This document shows positions 42,533 through 52,089 of a DNA stretch of 64,000 nt, in pieces. The position numbers and the translations under genes are program-made. Source of the DNA: Rossellomorea aquimaris (GTDB lineage Bacteria; Bacillota; Bacilli; Bacillales; Bacillaceae_B); the NCBI RefSeq assembly GCF_035590735.1, contig NZ_CP141595.1:553001-617000 (forward strand), written 5' to 3'. Position 1 is the stretch's first letter. Each line of letters starts with the position of its first letter. Under the pieces are notes generated by a model. That model saw only the letters and a program-made list of their open reading frames with translations. It was not told where the DNA came from and did no database searches.

Positions 42533-43963
42533 ATGGCAAAAGAATTTGTAAAAGATGTAACGGGCATGGATGAAGACTTTGCCCAGTGGTATACCGATGT
42601 TGTGACGAAGGCGGAGCTGATCGATTATTCCAGCGTCCGGGGGTCGATGATCATCAGACCTTACGGGTACGCACTTTGGGAAAATATCAAAGATGCCCTT
42701 GATGCAAAAATTAAAGAAACAGGGCATGAAAACGTGTATATGCCACTTTTTATACCTGAAAGCCTCCTGCAACGGGAGAAGGATCATATCGAAGGCTTCG
42801 CGCCTGAAGTAGCATGGGTGACTCATGGTGGGGAAGAGGAGCTGGCGGAACGGCTGTGTGTGCGCCCGACTTCTGAGGTATTGTTCGGGGAGCACTACAA
42901 AAACATCATCCATTCCTACCGTGATCTGCCTAAGCTTTATAACCAGTGGGCCAATGTGGTTCGCTGGGAAAAGACCACGCGACCATTCCTGCGAACATTG
43001 GAATTCCTGTGGCAGGAGGGGCATACGTGTCATGAAACGGACCAGGAGGCTCATGATGAAACGGTGAAAATGCTGGAGGTGTATGCGGAGCTTTGTGAAG
43101 AGCTGCTAGCGATACCGGTCATCAAGGGTCAGAAAACTGAAAAAGAAAAGTTTGCCGGAGCGAAATATACGTATACGATCGAAAGTCTGATGCATGACGG
43201 GAAGGCTTTGCAATCAGGAACATCCCACCATTTAGGTGACGGATTCGCGAAAGCTTTCGGTATTCAGTTCACGGACCGCGATGGGAAGCTTCAGCATGTG
43301 CAGCAAACGTCCTGGGGATTCACGACCCGTATCATTGGTGCCATGATCATGGTGCACGGGGATGACCGCGGTCTGGTGGTTCCACCAAGAATCGCACCGA
43401 CTCAGCTTATGATCGTTCCGATTGCCCAGCACAAGGAAGGCGTCCTTGATTTTGCCTATAATCTGAAAAGCCAGCTTGCCGGTGTTGCCCGGGTTGACAT
43501 CGATGCGAGTGATAAAAAGCCGGGCTGGAAGTTTAATGAATATGAAATGAAGGGCATTCCACTTCGCCTGGAGGTTGGTCCACGGGACATCGAGAACGGG
43601 CAGGTGGTATTAGCTAGACGTGATACAGGAGAGAAAATCACGGTCACGTTGGGAGAACTCGAAGGGAAAGTAGCTGAACTTCTGGAGGACATTCAACACA
43701 ACCTTTTAGAAAAAGCGAGAGACCATCGCGATGAAAAAACAACGGTAGCCAAAACGTTTGAAGAATTCAAAGCGACGATTAGGGAAAAAGGCGGATTCGT
43801 CAAAGCGATGTGGTGCGGGGACAGGGCTTGTGAAGACAAGATCAAGGAAGAAACGAGCGCCACGTCCCGTTGCATGCCGTTTGAGCAGGAGCAGGTGTCG
43901 GATACATGTGTGTGTTGTAGTAAGGATGCGAAACATTTGGTTTATTGGGCGAAAGCGTATTAA
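42533..43963 (+). CDS. proS: Prolyl-tRNA synthetase, archaeal/eukaryote type (type 3)
   Basis: 476 residues, lacking the editing insertion of the bacterial type. Class II motifs include [18 protein letters not shown], motif 2 [16 protein letters not shown] and motif 3 region [15 protein letters not shown]. The C-terminal domain ends with a cysteine set (WCGDRAC, RCMPF, CVCC) and terminal Tyr, typical of archaeal-like ProRS. ATG 42533 follows GAGGTG. Charges tRNA-Pro. In Bacillales a bacterial-type ProRS is usually also present elsewhere, with this one T-box inducible. Confidence 0.94.
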   Translation: MAKEFVKDVTGMDEDFAQWYTDVVTKAELIDYSSVRGSMIIRPYGYALWENIKDALDAKIKETGHENVYMPLFIPESLLQREKDHIEGFAPEVAWVTHGGEEELAERLCVRPTSEVLFGEHYKNIIHSYRDLPKLYNQWANVVRWEKTTRPFLRTLEFLWQEGHTCHETDQEAHDETVKMLEVYAELCEELLAIPVIKGQKTEKEKFAGAKYTYTIESLMHDGKALQSGTSHHLGDGFAKAFGIQFTDRDGKLQHVQQTSWGFTTRIIGAMIMVHGDDRGLVVPPRIAPTQLMIVPIAQHKEGVLDFAYNLKSQLAGVARVDIDASDKKPGWKFNEYEMKGIPLRLEVGPRDIENGQVVLARRDTGEKITVTLGELEGKVAELLEDIQHNLLEKARDHRDEKTTVAKTFEEFKATIREKGGFVKAMWCGDRACEDKIKEETSATSRCMPFEQEQVSDTCVCCSKDAKHLVYWAKAY

Positions 43964-44058
43964 GAGACAAAAGAATGGTTCTTCCGTCCTTTTTCTTTCT
44001 AAAGCCTTCTTTTTCCCGTGTTTGATTAATAAACATAGGTAAAGGAGGCATCGATTAT

Positions 44059-44232
44059 ATGGAATTTGAACTCATCCTTGTTTTATTCATGGCAGTGGTG
44101 GTAATCAGCCTTTGGGTCGTGCATTCCAAGCTTAACCGGATCACCGAACATGTGCAGCAATTGGATGAAGAATACTTGTCCGATGAGCAGATTGAAAAGG
44201 AATTAGAGGAAGAATGGTACAAAGACAAGTAA
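44059..44232 (+). CDS. Small single-pass membrane protein
   Basis: 57 residues: one membrane helix (ELILVLFMAVVVISLWVV, residues 3-21) and a cytoplasmic acidic coiled-coil-like tail ending ELEEEWYKDK. AAAGGAGG lies well placed before the ATG, and a terminator follows. Under the normal ORF length cut-off. Function unknown. Confidence 0.75.
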   Translation: MEFELILVLFMAVVVISLWVVHSKLNRITEHVQQLDEEYLSDEQIEKELEEEWYKDK

Positions 44233-44237
44233 TGACT

Positions 44238-44274
44238 AGGCGTTTCTCAGCAGAGGGACGCCTTCCGTTTTATT
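44238..44274 (+). terminator. Terminator after the small membrane protein
   Basis: AGGCGT pairs with ACGCCT, 14-nt loop, followed by TCCGTTTTATT. Confidence 0.6.
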
Positions 44275-44348
44275 GAAAAAGGACTACCATTCTAAATGGC
44301 AGGTTGATACTATTAAAAATAGAAATAAACGAAAAGGGAGGGGAAAGG

Positions 44349-44909
44349 ATGAAGCATAAGGACTTAACCATTGAAACACCAAGGCTGGTCATCAGACCCT
44401 TCGTAAACAGGGATTACCAAAACTGGTTAAGGGAACATCTGAACAGGCTCCCATCCCAGCATAAGTATGACGTTGGCTATCAGGACATGAGTGAGTGTAC
44501 GGAGTTTTGGTTCCGGGAGATGCTTCTGAAGCATGATGAGATGATCGATTGGGACCAGGTCTATATTCTGGGGATCTTTCTTAAAGAAGGTGGGGCGAGT
44601 ATTGGGACCATCGACTTCTCCACTTTGATGCGGTACAACTTTAACTGGGGCAGGGTCGGTTATATGGTACATAATCGCTACTGGAACCGGGGCTACGGGA
44701 AGGAAGCGGTGAAGGCAGCCCTTCAGCTGGCTTTTGTTAAATTGAATTATCACAGAATCGAGGCCCATATCAATCTTGATAACGCTCCATCGATCAGCGT
44801 TGCAGAAGGTGTCGGCATGCAGTATGAGTGCACTAGGAAAGGATTCATTTATGAGTTTGGGAAGTGGACGGATAATCTGGTGTATTATGTGAATGCAGGC
44901 GAGTCATAA
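44349..44909 (+). CDS. GNAT acetyltransferase, RimJ/RimL type
   Basis: 186 residues. Opening TIETPRLVIRPFVNRDYQNW is the RimJ/RimL pattern; the acetyl-CoA site is in RVGYMVHNRYWNRGYGKEAVKAALQLAF and RIEAHINLDNAPSISVAEGVGMQ. Acetylates an amino group of a protein or small molecule. ATG 44349 is placed after GGGAGGGG; the open frame to 44304 has no site. Single gene with terminator. Confidence 0.88.
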   Translation: MKHKDLTIETPRLVIRPFVNRDYQNWLREHLNRLPSQHKYDVGYQDMSECTEFWFREMLLKHDEMIDWDQVYILGIFLKEGGASIGTIDFSTLMRYNFNWGRVGYMVHNRYWNRGYGKEAVKAALQLAFVKLNYHRIEAHINLDNAPSISVAEGVGMQYECTRKGFIYEFGKWTDNLVYYVNAGES

Positions 44910-44948
44910 AAAACGATGAGAGCTCAATGGCCCTCATCGTTTTTTTAT
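44910..44948. terminator. Bidirectional terminator
   Basis: AAACGATGAG pairs with CTCATCGTTT, with A-run and T-run on the two sides; serves the acetyltransferase and the large membrane protein. Confidence 0.9.
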
Positions 44949-46627
44949 TATAAGCCTTCTATGGTCAGTTCTTTCACTGGCAGGAATTCTTCCCCTGTAT
45001 CCATGTACATCACGTTCACCTTGTCATTTTCCTTCAGGTAGATCGCGAGTAAGCTGTTTTCGGAAGAGACGATATAGTTGTTGCCGTTGTCGAGTAAGAA
45101 TGAGACGACCGTGTAGTCACCTGTCTTTTCTTTGTAGACACGGACGACTGTACCATTTGTCTGTTTTTCCTCAGCTTTCGAGCTGCCGTCCACACTGCCG
45201 CCTCCCCGTTGAAGTGCAGTTTTATATTGCTTCAATGCCTGGTTTGGCGTGCCCGCATAGGCTGAGATTTCCGGGTTGGCTGCCGAGACGATGAAGTAGT
45301 TTTGTAAGAAACCATTCGCATCGAGCACCGGAGTCAGCCAGCTAGCTTCTCCGTAGAAGTTATAGAGCACCGGCATTTCGCCATCCCATTTTTTCTCGAT
45401 GAATTTCTTCTGGATGATTTGCAGGGCACCTTGTGAATCCATGTAGGACTCTTCCAGATTTCCTGTATAGAACGTCGCTTCTCCCGTTCTTGAGTTCGTC
45501 AGGGAGTAGCCGAGCATGGAATCTACGCCTTCTTTTGGCGAAGTGAAATCGGTGAAGTAGTACATGTCACCATTTTCGTCAAAAATAGGGCTTACATTGG
45601 CTTCGGTCCCTTCGTCAGAAGGTAGCTTGACGTCTGATTTACCGAAGCGGCTGTTCCAGAAGCCTTGAACGTAGTTACCGAAATAACTGTTCTGAAGGCT
45701 GACGGTTTCCGGTGAAATCGCGCCGTCAATGAAAGCCGGGACTTCGTCGATTTTGTATGACTTGGTATCCCCGGATTTTGGATCGACCATGACGATTCCT
45801 TTCGCTTCAAATCCGTTACGTGCCGAAATGAACTCACCGTACGTTCGAATATAGAATGGCTTTCCTTCGTCATCGATCTCAAGCTGAACATCACCGTTGA
45901 AGATCTGCTTCGGATAGTTCAAGCGGATGTGTCGCTCGATTTTTTTATTAAAGAAGGCAGAAGGTGTGTAGACCATTTCTTCTTTGATGAATTTAGGGTT
46001 TGCTGATGAGTCGGTGGCACTTAGCGTGAAGTAACCGGGTGTTTCATCTCCCTTGAACCATTTGAAGAAACCGGAGAATTCAACCGGTGCAATGTAGACG
46101 TACTCGCCATTGACCTTTTGAATCTGCAGTCGTCCAAGCTCATAGTAACTCGTATTCGGAACCTGACCGAATGCTTTCTTCATCTTGTTGCGGGCGAATT
46201 GTGGAGGGACGCTTGCAGGCGTTTCCTTTTCATCAAACGCTTCGATTTCCGTTTTCACGTCCATTTGCGCTGATTCAAATTTCTCATCGGCGTTGAACAC
46301 AAAGGCGGTCAGGAAGTAAGCCCCGACGAGGAGACTTCCAAGGAACAGTGCACCCTTCACCATTCGTTCGGTCCCGGTTGCAAGTGTGGCACCAAAGCCT
46401 GCGGCAACGATGAGCAAGATCCACATGCTTGTAAAGTTTTGATCCAGATTCGTAATGTAATAGAAGACGAATACAATGATCGTCGTAATAAGGAGGGTGG
46501 CCCCGAACAGTGCTGCAAATGACGGATATCCCTCTTTTTTATTCTGCTTTTTCATGATTGCCATCGGTACGACGAGTAAGGCCATGACCAATCCGACAAT
46601 GACTGAAAATAATAAGATGTTTCCCAT
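44948..46627 (-). CDS. Conserved membrane protein with large extracytoplasmic domain
   Basis: 559 residues. Four membrane helices in residues 3-112, then about 430 residues outside the membrane with alternating beta segments (GRLQIQKVNGEYVYIAPVEFSGFFKWFK, GDVQLEIDDEGKPFYIRTYGEFIS) and a small C-terminal OB-like part (GTVVRVYKEKTGDYTVVSFLLDNGNNYIVSS). It resembles a Bacillales family sometimes labelled as a cell-shape or membrane protein; I do not recognise an enzyme motif. ATG follows AAAGGGGAACACT. Divergent from the LacI gene. Confidence 0.75.
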   Translation of the reverse strand: MGNILLFSVIVGLVMALLVVPMAIMKKQNKKEGYPSFAALFGATLLITTIIVFVFYYITNLDQNFTSMWILLIVAAGFGATLATGTERMVKGALFLGSLLVGAYFLTAFVFNADEKFESAQMDVKTEIEAFDEKETPASVPPQFARNKMKKAFGQVPNTSYYELGRLQIQKVNGEYVYIAPVEFSGFFKWFKGDETPGYFTLSATDSSANPKFIKEEMVYTPSAFFNKKIERHIRLNYPKQIFNGDVQLEIDDEGKPFYIRTYGEFISARNGFEAKGIVMVDPKSGDTKSYKIDEVPAFIDGAISPETVSLQNSYFGNYVQGFWNSRFGKSDVKLPSDEGTEANVSPIFDENGDMYYFTDFTSPKEGVDSMLGYSLTNSRTGEATFYTGNLEESYMDSQGALQIIQKKFIEKKWDGEMPVLYNFYGEASWLTPVLDANGFLQNYFIVSAANPEISAYAGTPNQALKQYKTALQRGGGSVDGSSKAEEKQTNGTVVRVYKEKTGDYTVVSFLLDNGNNYIVSSENSLLAIYLKENDKVNVMYMDTGEEFLPVKELTIEGL

Positions 46628-46806
46628 AGTGTTCCCCTTTCAAGTGCTTCTGTTTATAGTGTATATACGGATGAGGGGGTGTGGAGGTTTCATTTGTTTT
46701 TTGGGGGAGCGTTCGGTTGGGAGGGTCGATCGGCAATCAAGGTCATATATCCAACCCATCTATCATTCGCTATAATAAATAGAAAGAACCATTTCAGGAG
46801 GATTTT

Positions 46807-47829
46807 ATGGATATATTTGATATTGCGAGGATTGCGGGGGTGTCTAGGAAGACGGTGCAGCGGGTTCTGAACAATTCGGACCAGGTACGACCCGAGACAC
46901 GTGACCGCATTCGGAAGATCATGGAGGAGCATCACTATCAGCCCAATGTTTCAGCGAGAAGGCTGGTGAAGAAAAAGACGCATACGATCGGGCTTTTTAT
47001 CATTCAGGATCCTCAGAAGTACCGTATTTATTCGGATGATCTATTTTATAGTGTGGTGATTGGCGCCATGATTAATGCCTGCTCAGAGCGGGGATATAAT
47101 ATGCTCGTGAACATGACGGATCTGAATGATGCCTCCCCCGTTTTAAAACTGTACCGTGAAAAGAGCATCGATGCGGGAATCATCATCAGCTGGAGCAATG
47201 TCCAATCAATCGTGGATCAAATTACTTCAGCGGGCTTTTCGGTGGGTGTCTTTGATCAAAACAATGTGTCGAGACGGACTCCATCGATTCCGATGCCCGT
47301 ATTACAAAACGAAGTAAGTGCGATGGTGGCGACCAATCACCTCATAGAGCTTGGTCATGAGGTGATTGGGATCATTACGGGTGATGAAGATAATACTGCG
47401 GCAATGGAACGTCTGAGTGGCTATCAAAAAGCAATGGAAGCGGCAGGGATCCCGATTCAATCCTCTTACATATATAAAGGAAAATTCATCGAAGAATCAG
47501 GGAGGGATGCTGTCAATCATTGGATCGGGCAGGGAACTCTTCCTTCTGCCATCGTGTGTTCGAATGATCATATTGCGTTCGGTGCCCTCAAGGCGTTAAA
47601 GGCAGCCAACCGGAAAGTTCCTGACGACGTGTCTCTCATTGGCTTTGATAATCTATTGCTTACGGAATATACTTCCCCTGCATTAACGACCATGAATATT
47701 CCAAGAGTTGAGATGGCGGTGTCCCTGGTGGAGCAGTTGATTCACAGAATCGAGGAGCTCCCCTATGAAAAGATGAGTCCATTTGAAGCGACACTCGTCA
47801 AACGAGATTCCAGTCGCGAAATAAAATAA
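46807..47829 (+). CDS. LacI family transcriptional regulator
   Basis: 340 residues. HTH and hinge at 1-55 (DIFDIARIAGVSRKTVQRVLNNSDQVRPETRDRIRKIMEEHHYQPNVSARRL) and a periplasmic-binding-protein-like sensor domain (HTIGLFI, IVCSNDHIAFGALKAL, LIGFDNLLLTEYTSPALTTMNIP). ATG follows AGGAGG. The next gene is a secreted beta-glucanase with a palindrome on its promoter, so that is the likely target. Effector probably an oligosaccharide. Confidence 0.93.
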   Translation: MDIFDIARIAGVSRKTVQRVLNNSDQVRPETRDRIRKIMEEHHYQPNVSARRLVKKKTHTIGLFIIQDPQKYRIYSDDLFYSVVIGAMINACSERGYNMLVNMTDLNDASPVLKLYREKSIDAGIIISWSNVQSIVDQITSAGFSVGVFDQNNVSRRTPSIPMPVLQNEVSAMVATNHLIELGHEVIGIITGDEDNTAAMERLSGYQKAMEAAGIPIQSSYIYKGKFIEESGRDAVNHWIGQGTLPSAIVCSNDHIAFGALKALKAANRKVPDDVSLIGFDNLLLTEYTSPALTTMNIPRVEMAVSLVEQLIHRIEELPYEKMSPFEATLVKRDSSREIK

Positions 47830-47835
47830 GAAAAG

Positions 47836-47872
47836 AAAATGCTGTATTCCCATGGGTGTCAGCATTTTTTTA
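47836..47872 (+). terminator. Terminator after the LacI gene
   Basis: AAAATGCTG pairs with CAGCATTTT, with an inner CCCATGGG palindrome, then seven T. Confidence 0.88.
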
Positions 47873-47904
47873 ATAGAGAAAGAGATTGTTATTGTAAAAA
47901 AATG

Positions 47905-47933
47905 TTGTCAAAGAGTGATGATGGTTTTATAGT
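47905..47933 (+). promoter_or_regulatory. Sigma-A promoter of the GH16 gene
   Basis: TTGTCA, 17 nt, TATAGT, just upstream of the palindromic operator. Confidence 0.7.
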
Positions 47934-47942
47934 TATATACAA

Positions 47943-47960
47943 ATGTCCCACGTGAGACAT
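47943..47960. promoter_or_regulatory. LacI-type operator before the GH16 gene
   Basis: ATGTCCCACGTGAGACAT, an 18-bp inverted repeat with one mismatched pair (C/A) and a central CG, the usual centre of LacI-family operators. It covers the predicted transcription start. Confidence 0.8.
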
Positions 47961-47983
47961 AAATGAATACAGGAGGCGTTCCA

Positions 47984-50947
47984 ATGATAAAAAAAGCAGT
48001 CACTTCTTTTACCGCCGCATGTCTCATCATGAGTCTTACTCCAGGAAACATAGGAAAAGCAACGCAGCACAAAGAAAAGCCATATCACCTCAAGGATTCG
48101 ACGTTAAAGGATAAAACAATCAAAGGAGACCTGGTGATCACCCCTGATGCAGGAACAGACATTACGTTTGAAAACGTGACGGTTCTTGGGAAAACCCTTA
48201 TCAAGGGGAAAGCACCTGAAAGCGTTCAATTGACAGATTCTCAGTTACATAGCCTCTCAGTGAAAGCACCCGGGCACCCTACAAAGATTACCGCCTCTGG
48301 AGAATCGAAAGTCGAAGAAACACTGCTGGATGGAAATGTTTTGCTGGAAGAAAACGAGATTACGTCCGTTGGATTCCAGGACGTTACGGTATCGGCTTCT
48401 ACTGTCAAAACGAAAAAAGCTGACCTGGAAGGTGAGTTCGATACGATTACAACCACAGGTAAAAAGGGACAGGCTCACGTAGAGCTTGACGGCATCGCAG
48501 AACGGTTAATTTTGAATGCGTTTTCATCCGTCAGCCTCACTTCTGATGGGTTGGTGAAGGAGCTTTACGTATCGAAGGCCGGTAAAGGATCGGTCATCGA
48601 TGGAGATGGTTCCGTCGAGAAAGCAACCTTGAACAGTGCCATTGTATTTAATGGAAATGAAACAAGTGACGCATCATCATTCGTCACACCATGGTCCCTC
48701 ATGTGGAATGACGAATTCAATCAGGTCGAAATCGACCGTTCGAAATGGACGTTCGAAATCGGGAACGGGTTTACCGATGCAAACGGTACCTTTGTTCCCG
48801 GATGGGGGAATAATGAAAAACAATATTATACAGACCGTCCGGAAAACGCGAGGACAGAAGATGGAAAGCTATTGATCACGGCAAAGAAAGAAGAATATGA
48901 AGGTTATTCTTATACGTCAGCCCGCTTGAAAACAAAGGGGCTATTTTCAAAAGCATTTGGGAAATTTGAAATGAAGGCATCGCTTCCAGTCGGGAAAGGA
49001 TATTGGCCGGCGTTCTGGATGCTCCCGGAAGATGATCAGTATGGCGGTTGGGCGGCCTCCGGGGAAATCGATATTTTAGAAGCCCAGGGAAGCAATCCCC
49101 ATGAAGCGATCGGGACGATTCATTACGGTGAAACCTGGCCGAACAATAAATATACCGGCGCTCACTATGCCTTTGAAAATGGATCGACGATTGCCGACGA
49201 GCATGTGTACTCGGTTGAATGGGAACCGGGGGAAATTCGCTGGTATGTGGATGGAAAGCTCCGCCAAACCCAAAACAATTGGTATAGCAAAGGAACCGGT
49301 ACGTCGGCTAATTTCACATATCCAGCTCCATTTGATCAGCCATTTCATATGCTGTTGAACCTGGCGATCGGCGGGAATTTCGACGGGGATCCAACAGAGG
49401 ATACCATGTTCCCTCAATCCATGGACGTTGACTATGTGCGAGTGTATGATTTGACGGGGAGACCGTATAAAACTCCGGAGCTGCCAGTATTCGAGCAGGC
49501 ACCGTTACCTGATGAGGCAAAACAACCCCTTGAAGACGGGAATCTCATTTACAACAATGGATTTGATCAGGAATGGGAAGAGGTTGATGGGATTGCAGGA
49601 GTACCGAATACAGATCATTGGTATTTCTTGACCGTGCCTGAGTTTGGAGGAAAAGCGAATGTGTCCATCGATCAGTTGGATAGCGTGAACTATGCAAAAG
49701 TCAATATAGACAAGCCCGGTAATCAACCTTATTCTGTCCAGCTGATACAAGATGCCTCCATTGGAAAAGGACGTTATTATCGTGTGTCCTTTGATGCGAA
49801 GTCAAGTGAGCCGCGTCCGATCAATGTAAAAGTCAGTGGGGGTGCCGAGAGGGGATATAGTTCCTATTCAAACAGCGAATCCTTTCCTTTAACCAATCAG
49901 TTGGAATCATATGAAATGGTGTTTCAAATGACCGAGGAAAATGACCTGGCAGCGCGCCTGGAGTTTAATGTCGGGTTGTCTACTCTTCCAGTGTGGATCG
50001 GGAATGTCCGGGTGGAAGAAATCCCTCCCGTGCAAGTGGATCCCGATGCTTCCAAACCTGCACTACCAGATGGGAATCTAGTCTACAATGGAACGTTCGA
50101 TCAAGGATTCCCTGATCGCCTGCTCTATTGGAATTTGATAGATACTGAGAATGCTGCATCGATGGCCGTAGATCCTGATGAGCGGTCATTTTCTGCTCAA
50201 GTTTCAAACGAAACGGCAGACGTTCAATTGGCGCAAAAGGGAATTCAGCTTCAGAGTGAAAGTGAATATAAATTAACGTTGGATGCGAGTGCGGAAAGCG
50301 ATCGTGAGATTCAAATTGAAATGAGAAGTAAAGATGGGGAAGTCTCCTATGCAAAAGAAGTGCTCACCGTTACCCATGATGTAGGAAGCAAAATCATGAC
50401 ATTCACGATGCCTGATGTGACTGATTTACAATCGCAGCTGGTCATACATTTGGGTGGCAGCACACATGAGGTGAAGCTGGATAATATTAAATTAACGAAA
50501 AAGGCTGGACCCGTTGATCCGTTTCCTATTAAAAATGGGTCATTTGATAATGGTTTAGCCCCTTGGGAGTCCTACATCCATTTCGATGCGGGGGCCAGTG
50601 TCCGGAATGAAGATGGAGAAGCGCGGATATCGATTGAGAATGAAGGACAGGAAACCTGGAGTGTCCAATTCTTTCAGGGCAACCTGACGCTTGAGCCAGG
50701 GAAAGAGTACACACTTTCCTTTGATGCAAGTTCTACAGTGGACCGGTCGATGGAAGTGACCGTGGAAAACAGTCAATTTCACCGGTATTTATCGGAAGTT
50801 GTCCAGCTTAATGGAGATAAAAGCCGCTATGAGTATACGTTTACCACACCTGTGAGGGAGGAAACGAGTTTTAAGTTCCTTATGGGTGCTACCGGAGAGG
50901 TGCTTGGCGCTCATGATGTGATGATTGATAATGTGGAGTTGAAGTAA
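47984..50947 (+). CDS. Secreted GH16 beta-glucanase with three CBM modules
   Basis: 987 residues. Signal peptide 1-28 (MIKKAVTSFTAACLIMSL...). Residues 40-225 are a beta-helix or bactofilin-like repeat region (TIKGDLVITPDAGTDITFENVTVLG). GH16 catalytic domain about 228-490 with ExDxxE motif GEIDILEAQG: nucleophile Glu361, Asp363, acid/base Glu366. Three CBM4/9-like jelly-roll modules at about 515-675, 693-835 and 845-985, each opening with N(G/N)xFDxG. Hydrolyses beta-1,3- or mixed-linkage glucan outside the cell. ATG 47984 follows AGGAGGCG. Controlled by the upstream LacI-type regulator by inference. Confidence 0.92.
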   Translation: MIKKAVTSFTAACLIMSLTPGNIGKATQHKEKPYHLKDSTLKDKTIKGDLVITPDAGTDITFENVTVLGKTLIKGKAPESVQLTDSQLHSLSVKAPGHPTKITASGESKVEETLLDGNVLLEENEITSVGFQDVTVSASTVKTKKADLEGEFDTITTTGKKGQAHVELDGIAERLILNAFSSVSLTSDGLVKELYVSKAGKGSVIDGDGSVEKATLNSAIVFNGNETSDASSFVTPWSLMWNDEFNQVEIDRSKWTFEIGNGFTDANGTFVPGWGNNEKQYYTDRPENARTEDGKLLITAKKEEYEGYSYTSARLKTKGLFSKAFGKFEMKASLPVGKGYWPAFWMLPEDDQYGGWAASGEIDILEAQGSNPHEAIGTIHYGETWPNNKYTGAHYAFENGSTIADEHVYSVEWEPGEIRWYVDGKLRQTQNNWYSKGTGTSANFTYPAPFDQPFHMLLNLAIGGNFDGDPTEDTMFPQSMDVDYVRVYDLTGRPYKTPELPVFEQAPLPDEAKQPLEDGNLIYNNGFDQEWEEVDGIAGVPNTDHWYFLTVPEFGGKANVSIDQLDSVNYAKVNIDKPGNQPYSVQLIQDASIGKGRYYRVSFDAKSSEPRPINVKVSGGAERGYSSYSNSESFPLTNQLESYEMVFQMTEENDLAARLEFNVGLSTLPVWIGNVRVEEIPPVQVDPDASKPALPDGNLVYNGTFDQGFPDRLLYWNLIDTENAASMAVDPDERSFSAQVSNETADVQLAQKGIQLQSESEYKLTLDASAESDREIQIEMRSKDGEVSYAKEVLTVTHDVGSKIMTFTMPDVTDLQSQLVIHLGGSTHEVKLDNIKLTKKAGPVDPFPIKNGSFDNGLAPWESYIHFDAGASVRNEDGEARISIENEGQETWSVQFFQGNLTLEPGKEYTLSFDASSTVDRSMEVTVENSQFHRYLSEVVQLNGDKSRYEYTFTTPVREETSFKFLMGATGEVLGAHDVMIDNVELK

Positions 50948-50954
50948 GAAGTGG

Positions 50955-50987
50955 AGTACAGCGTCTTTGGGCGTTGTACTTTTTTTG
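50955..50987 (+). terminator. Terminator after the GH16 gene
   Basis: AGTACA and CG pair with CG and TGTACT, followed by seven T. Confidence 0.8.
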
Positions 50988-51024
50988 GTTGGTTTGTGAG
51001 TGTGGGGAGGAGGCTGCAGTTTTT

Positions 51025-51154
51025 ATCGAGAATAATAGAACGGTCGATATATGAGTGGTTTTGGTTGATAAAATGAAATAACGCTCGATAAAATGAAAAT
51101 ATGGTTGATATATTGAAAATATGGTCGATAAATTCCTGTAACGGTCGATAAATC
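51025..51154 (+). repeat. 20-bp-period array, motif GGTCGATAWA (array E)
   Basis: Seven units at 51025 (degenerate), 51043, 51064, 51084, 51104, 51124 and 51144; five of the six steps are 20 or 21 bp. Cores GTCGATAT, GTTGATAAA, CTCGATAAA, GTTGATAT, GTCGATAAA, GTCGATAAA. Occupies the 336-bp gap between the convergent GH16 gene and the phosphatase-fold gene. Confidence 0.9.
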
Positions 51155-51261
51155 TCCAAGCGCCATTAACCACACCAGCAAGAACTACTCCAAAACCCCA
51201 TACACATACGATTCCTCCCCACACCCTGGCAAAAACTACTCGAAACCCATTCAAAACACAT

Positions 51262-51294
51262 AAAAAAAGCAGCCAATCCAAGATCAACTGCTTT
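51262..51294 (-). terminator. Terminator of the PTS-phosphatase operon
   Basis: Minus strand AAAGCAG/CTGCTTT stem, starting within the last codons of the gene, followed by seven U. Confidence 0.75.
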
Positions 51295-52087
51295 CTCTAT
51301 CATCCAAAACCACTTCAACCCCGAAGTGATCCGAGACAACAGGCTTATTCATATCATTAAAAATGACCCGGGACGACCTAACATCCACTTTCTCACTGGA
51401 AAGTACAAGATCAATCCTTAAATCGACCTTATTCTCATCCCACCCGGCAATCTTCCCTTCAACGGTGACACCGCTATCTCGTTCGGCAGCTTCATCAAAT
51501 GTATCCAGGAGTCCTTTTGAAAGAAGGTAATCGTATCCTTCCTCACGAACCCATGCATTGTTATTGAAATCACCCATTAAAAAGTAGGGGGATTCAGGAG
51601 TGACTTGCTCCATCAAGGAATCAACTTGAAACTTGAACGGTTCTTCTTCGTCCGTCCACCAGCCGAGGTGGCAGGAGTAGAAGGTGAGGGGCTTTCCTTC
51701 ATATGAAATCGTGGCCCCTACGATCTTCCGGGTTTTCCAGTAGGATTGGTCATGGCTTTTTGAGATGAAGAAGCGGTGTTCTTCAACGACCGGGTGCTTC
51801 GTCAATAGCGCCACGCCTTCTTCATAGATGTCGTACCCGATATGAGCGAAGTCCCAGACGAGTGTATAATCCGTCACGCCGCATTTCTCCAATTCCCCAA
51901 GAAGGACGAGGGCAAAATTGTCTTTTTTAACTAAGCCCTCCACTGGTTCACTTTCGATCAGCTGACTGACTTCCTGCAAGGCGATGACATCGTAGGATTT
52001 CTCCGCGATGTCAACTGCCAGGATCGAGATTTTTTCTAGCTGGTTGTCTTCTTGCCATGAGTGACAATTCAACGTGAGTAATTTCAT
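51284..52087 (-). CDS. Endonuclease/exonuclease/phosphatase fold protein
   Basis: 267 residues, cytoplasmic (no signal peptide). EEP fold with LTLNCHSWQEDNQ, the metal Glu in DVIALQEVSQ, YWKTRKIVGATI, CHLGWWTDE, the DFNNNAWVREEGYDY loop, and the terminal DHFGVEVVLDD. Similar proteins include metal-dependent phosphodiesterases. Starts 2 nt after the PTS stop, with GGGAG upstream, so the two are co-transcribed. That linkage suggests phosphohydrolase action on a sugar-related phosphodiester rather than DNA repair, but this is inference. Confidence 0.82.
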   Translation of the reverse strand: MKLLTLNCHSWQEDNQLEKISILAVDIAEKSYDVIALQEVSQLIESEPVEGLVKKDNFALVLLGELEKCGVTDYTLVWDFAHIGYDIYEEGVALLTKHPVVEEHRFFISKSHDQSYWKTRKIVGATISYEGKPLTFYSCHLGWWTDEEEPFKFQVDSLMEQVTPESPYFLMGDFNNNAWVREEGYDYLLSKGLLDTFDEAAERDSGVTVEGKIAGWDENKVDLRIDLVLSSEKVDVRSSRVIFNDMNKPVVSDHFGVEVVLDDRESS

Positions 52088-52089
52088 GG

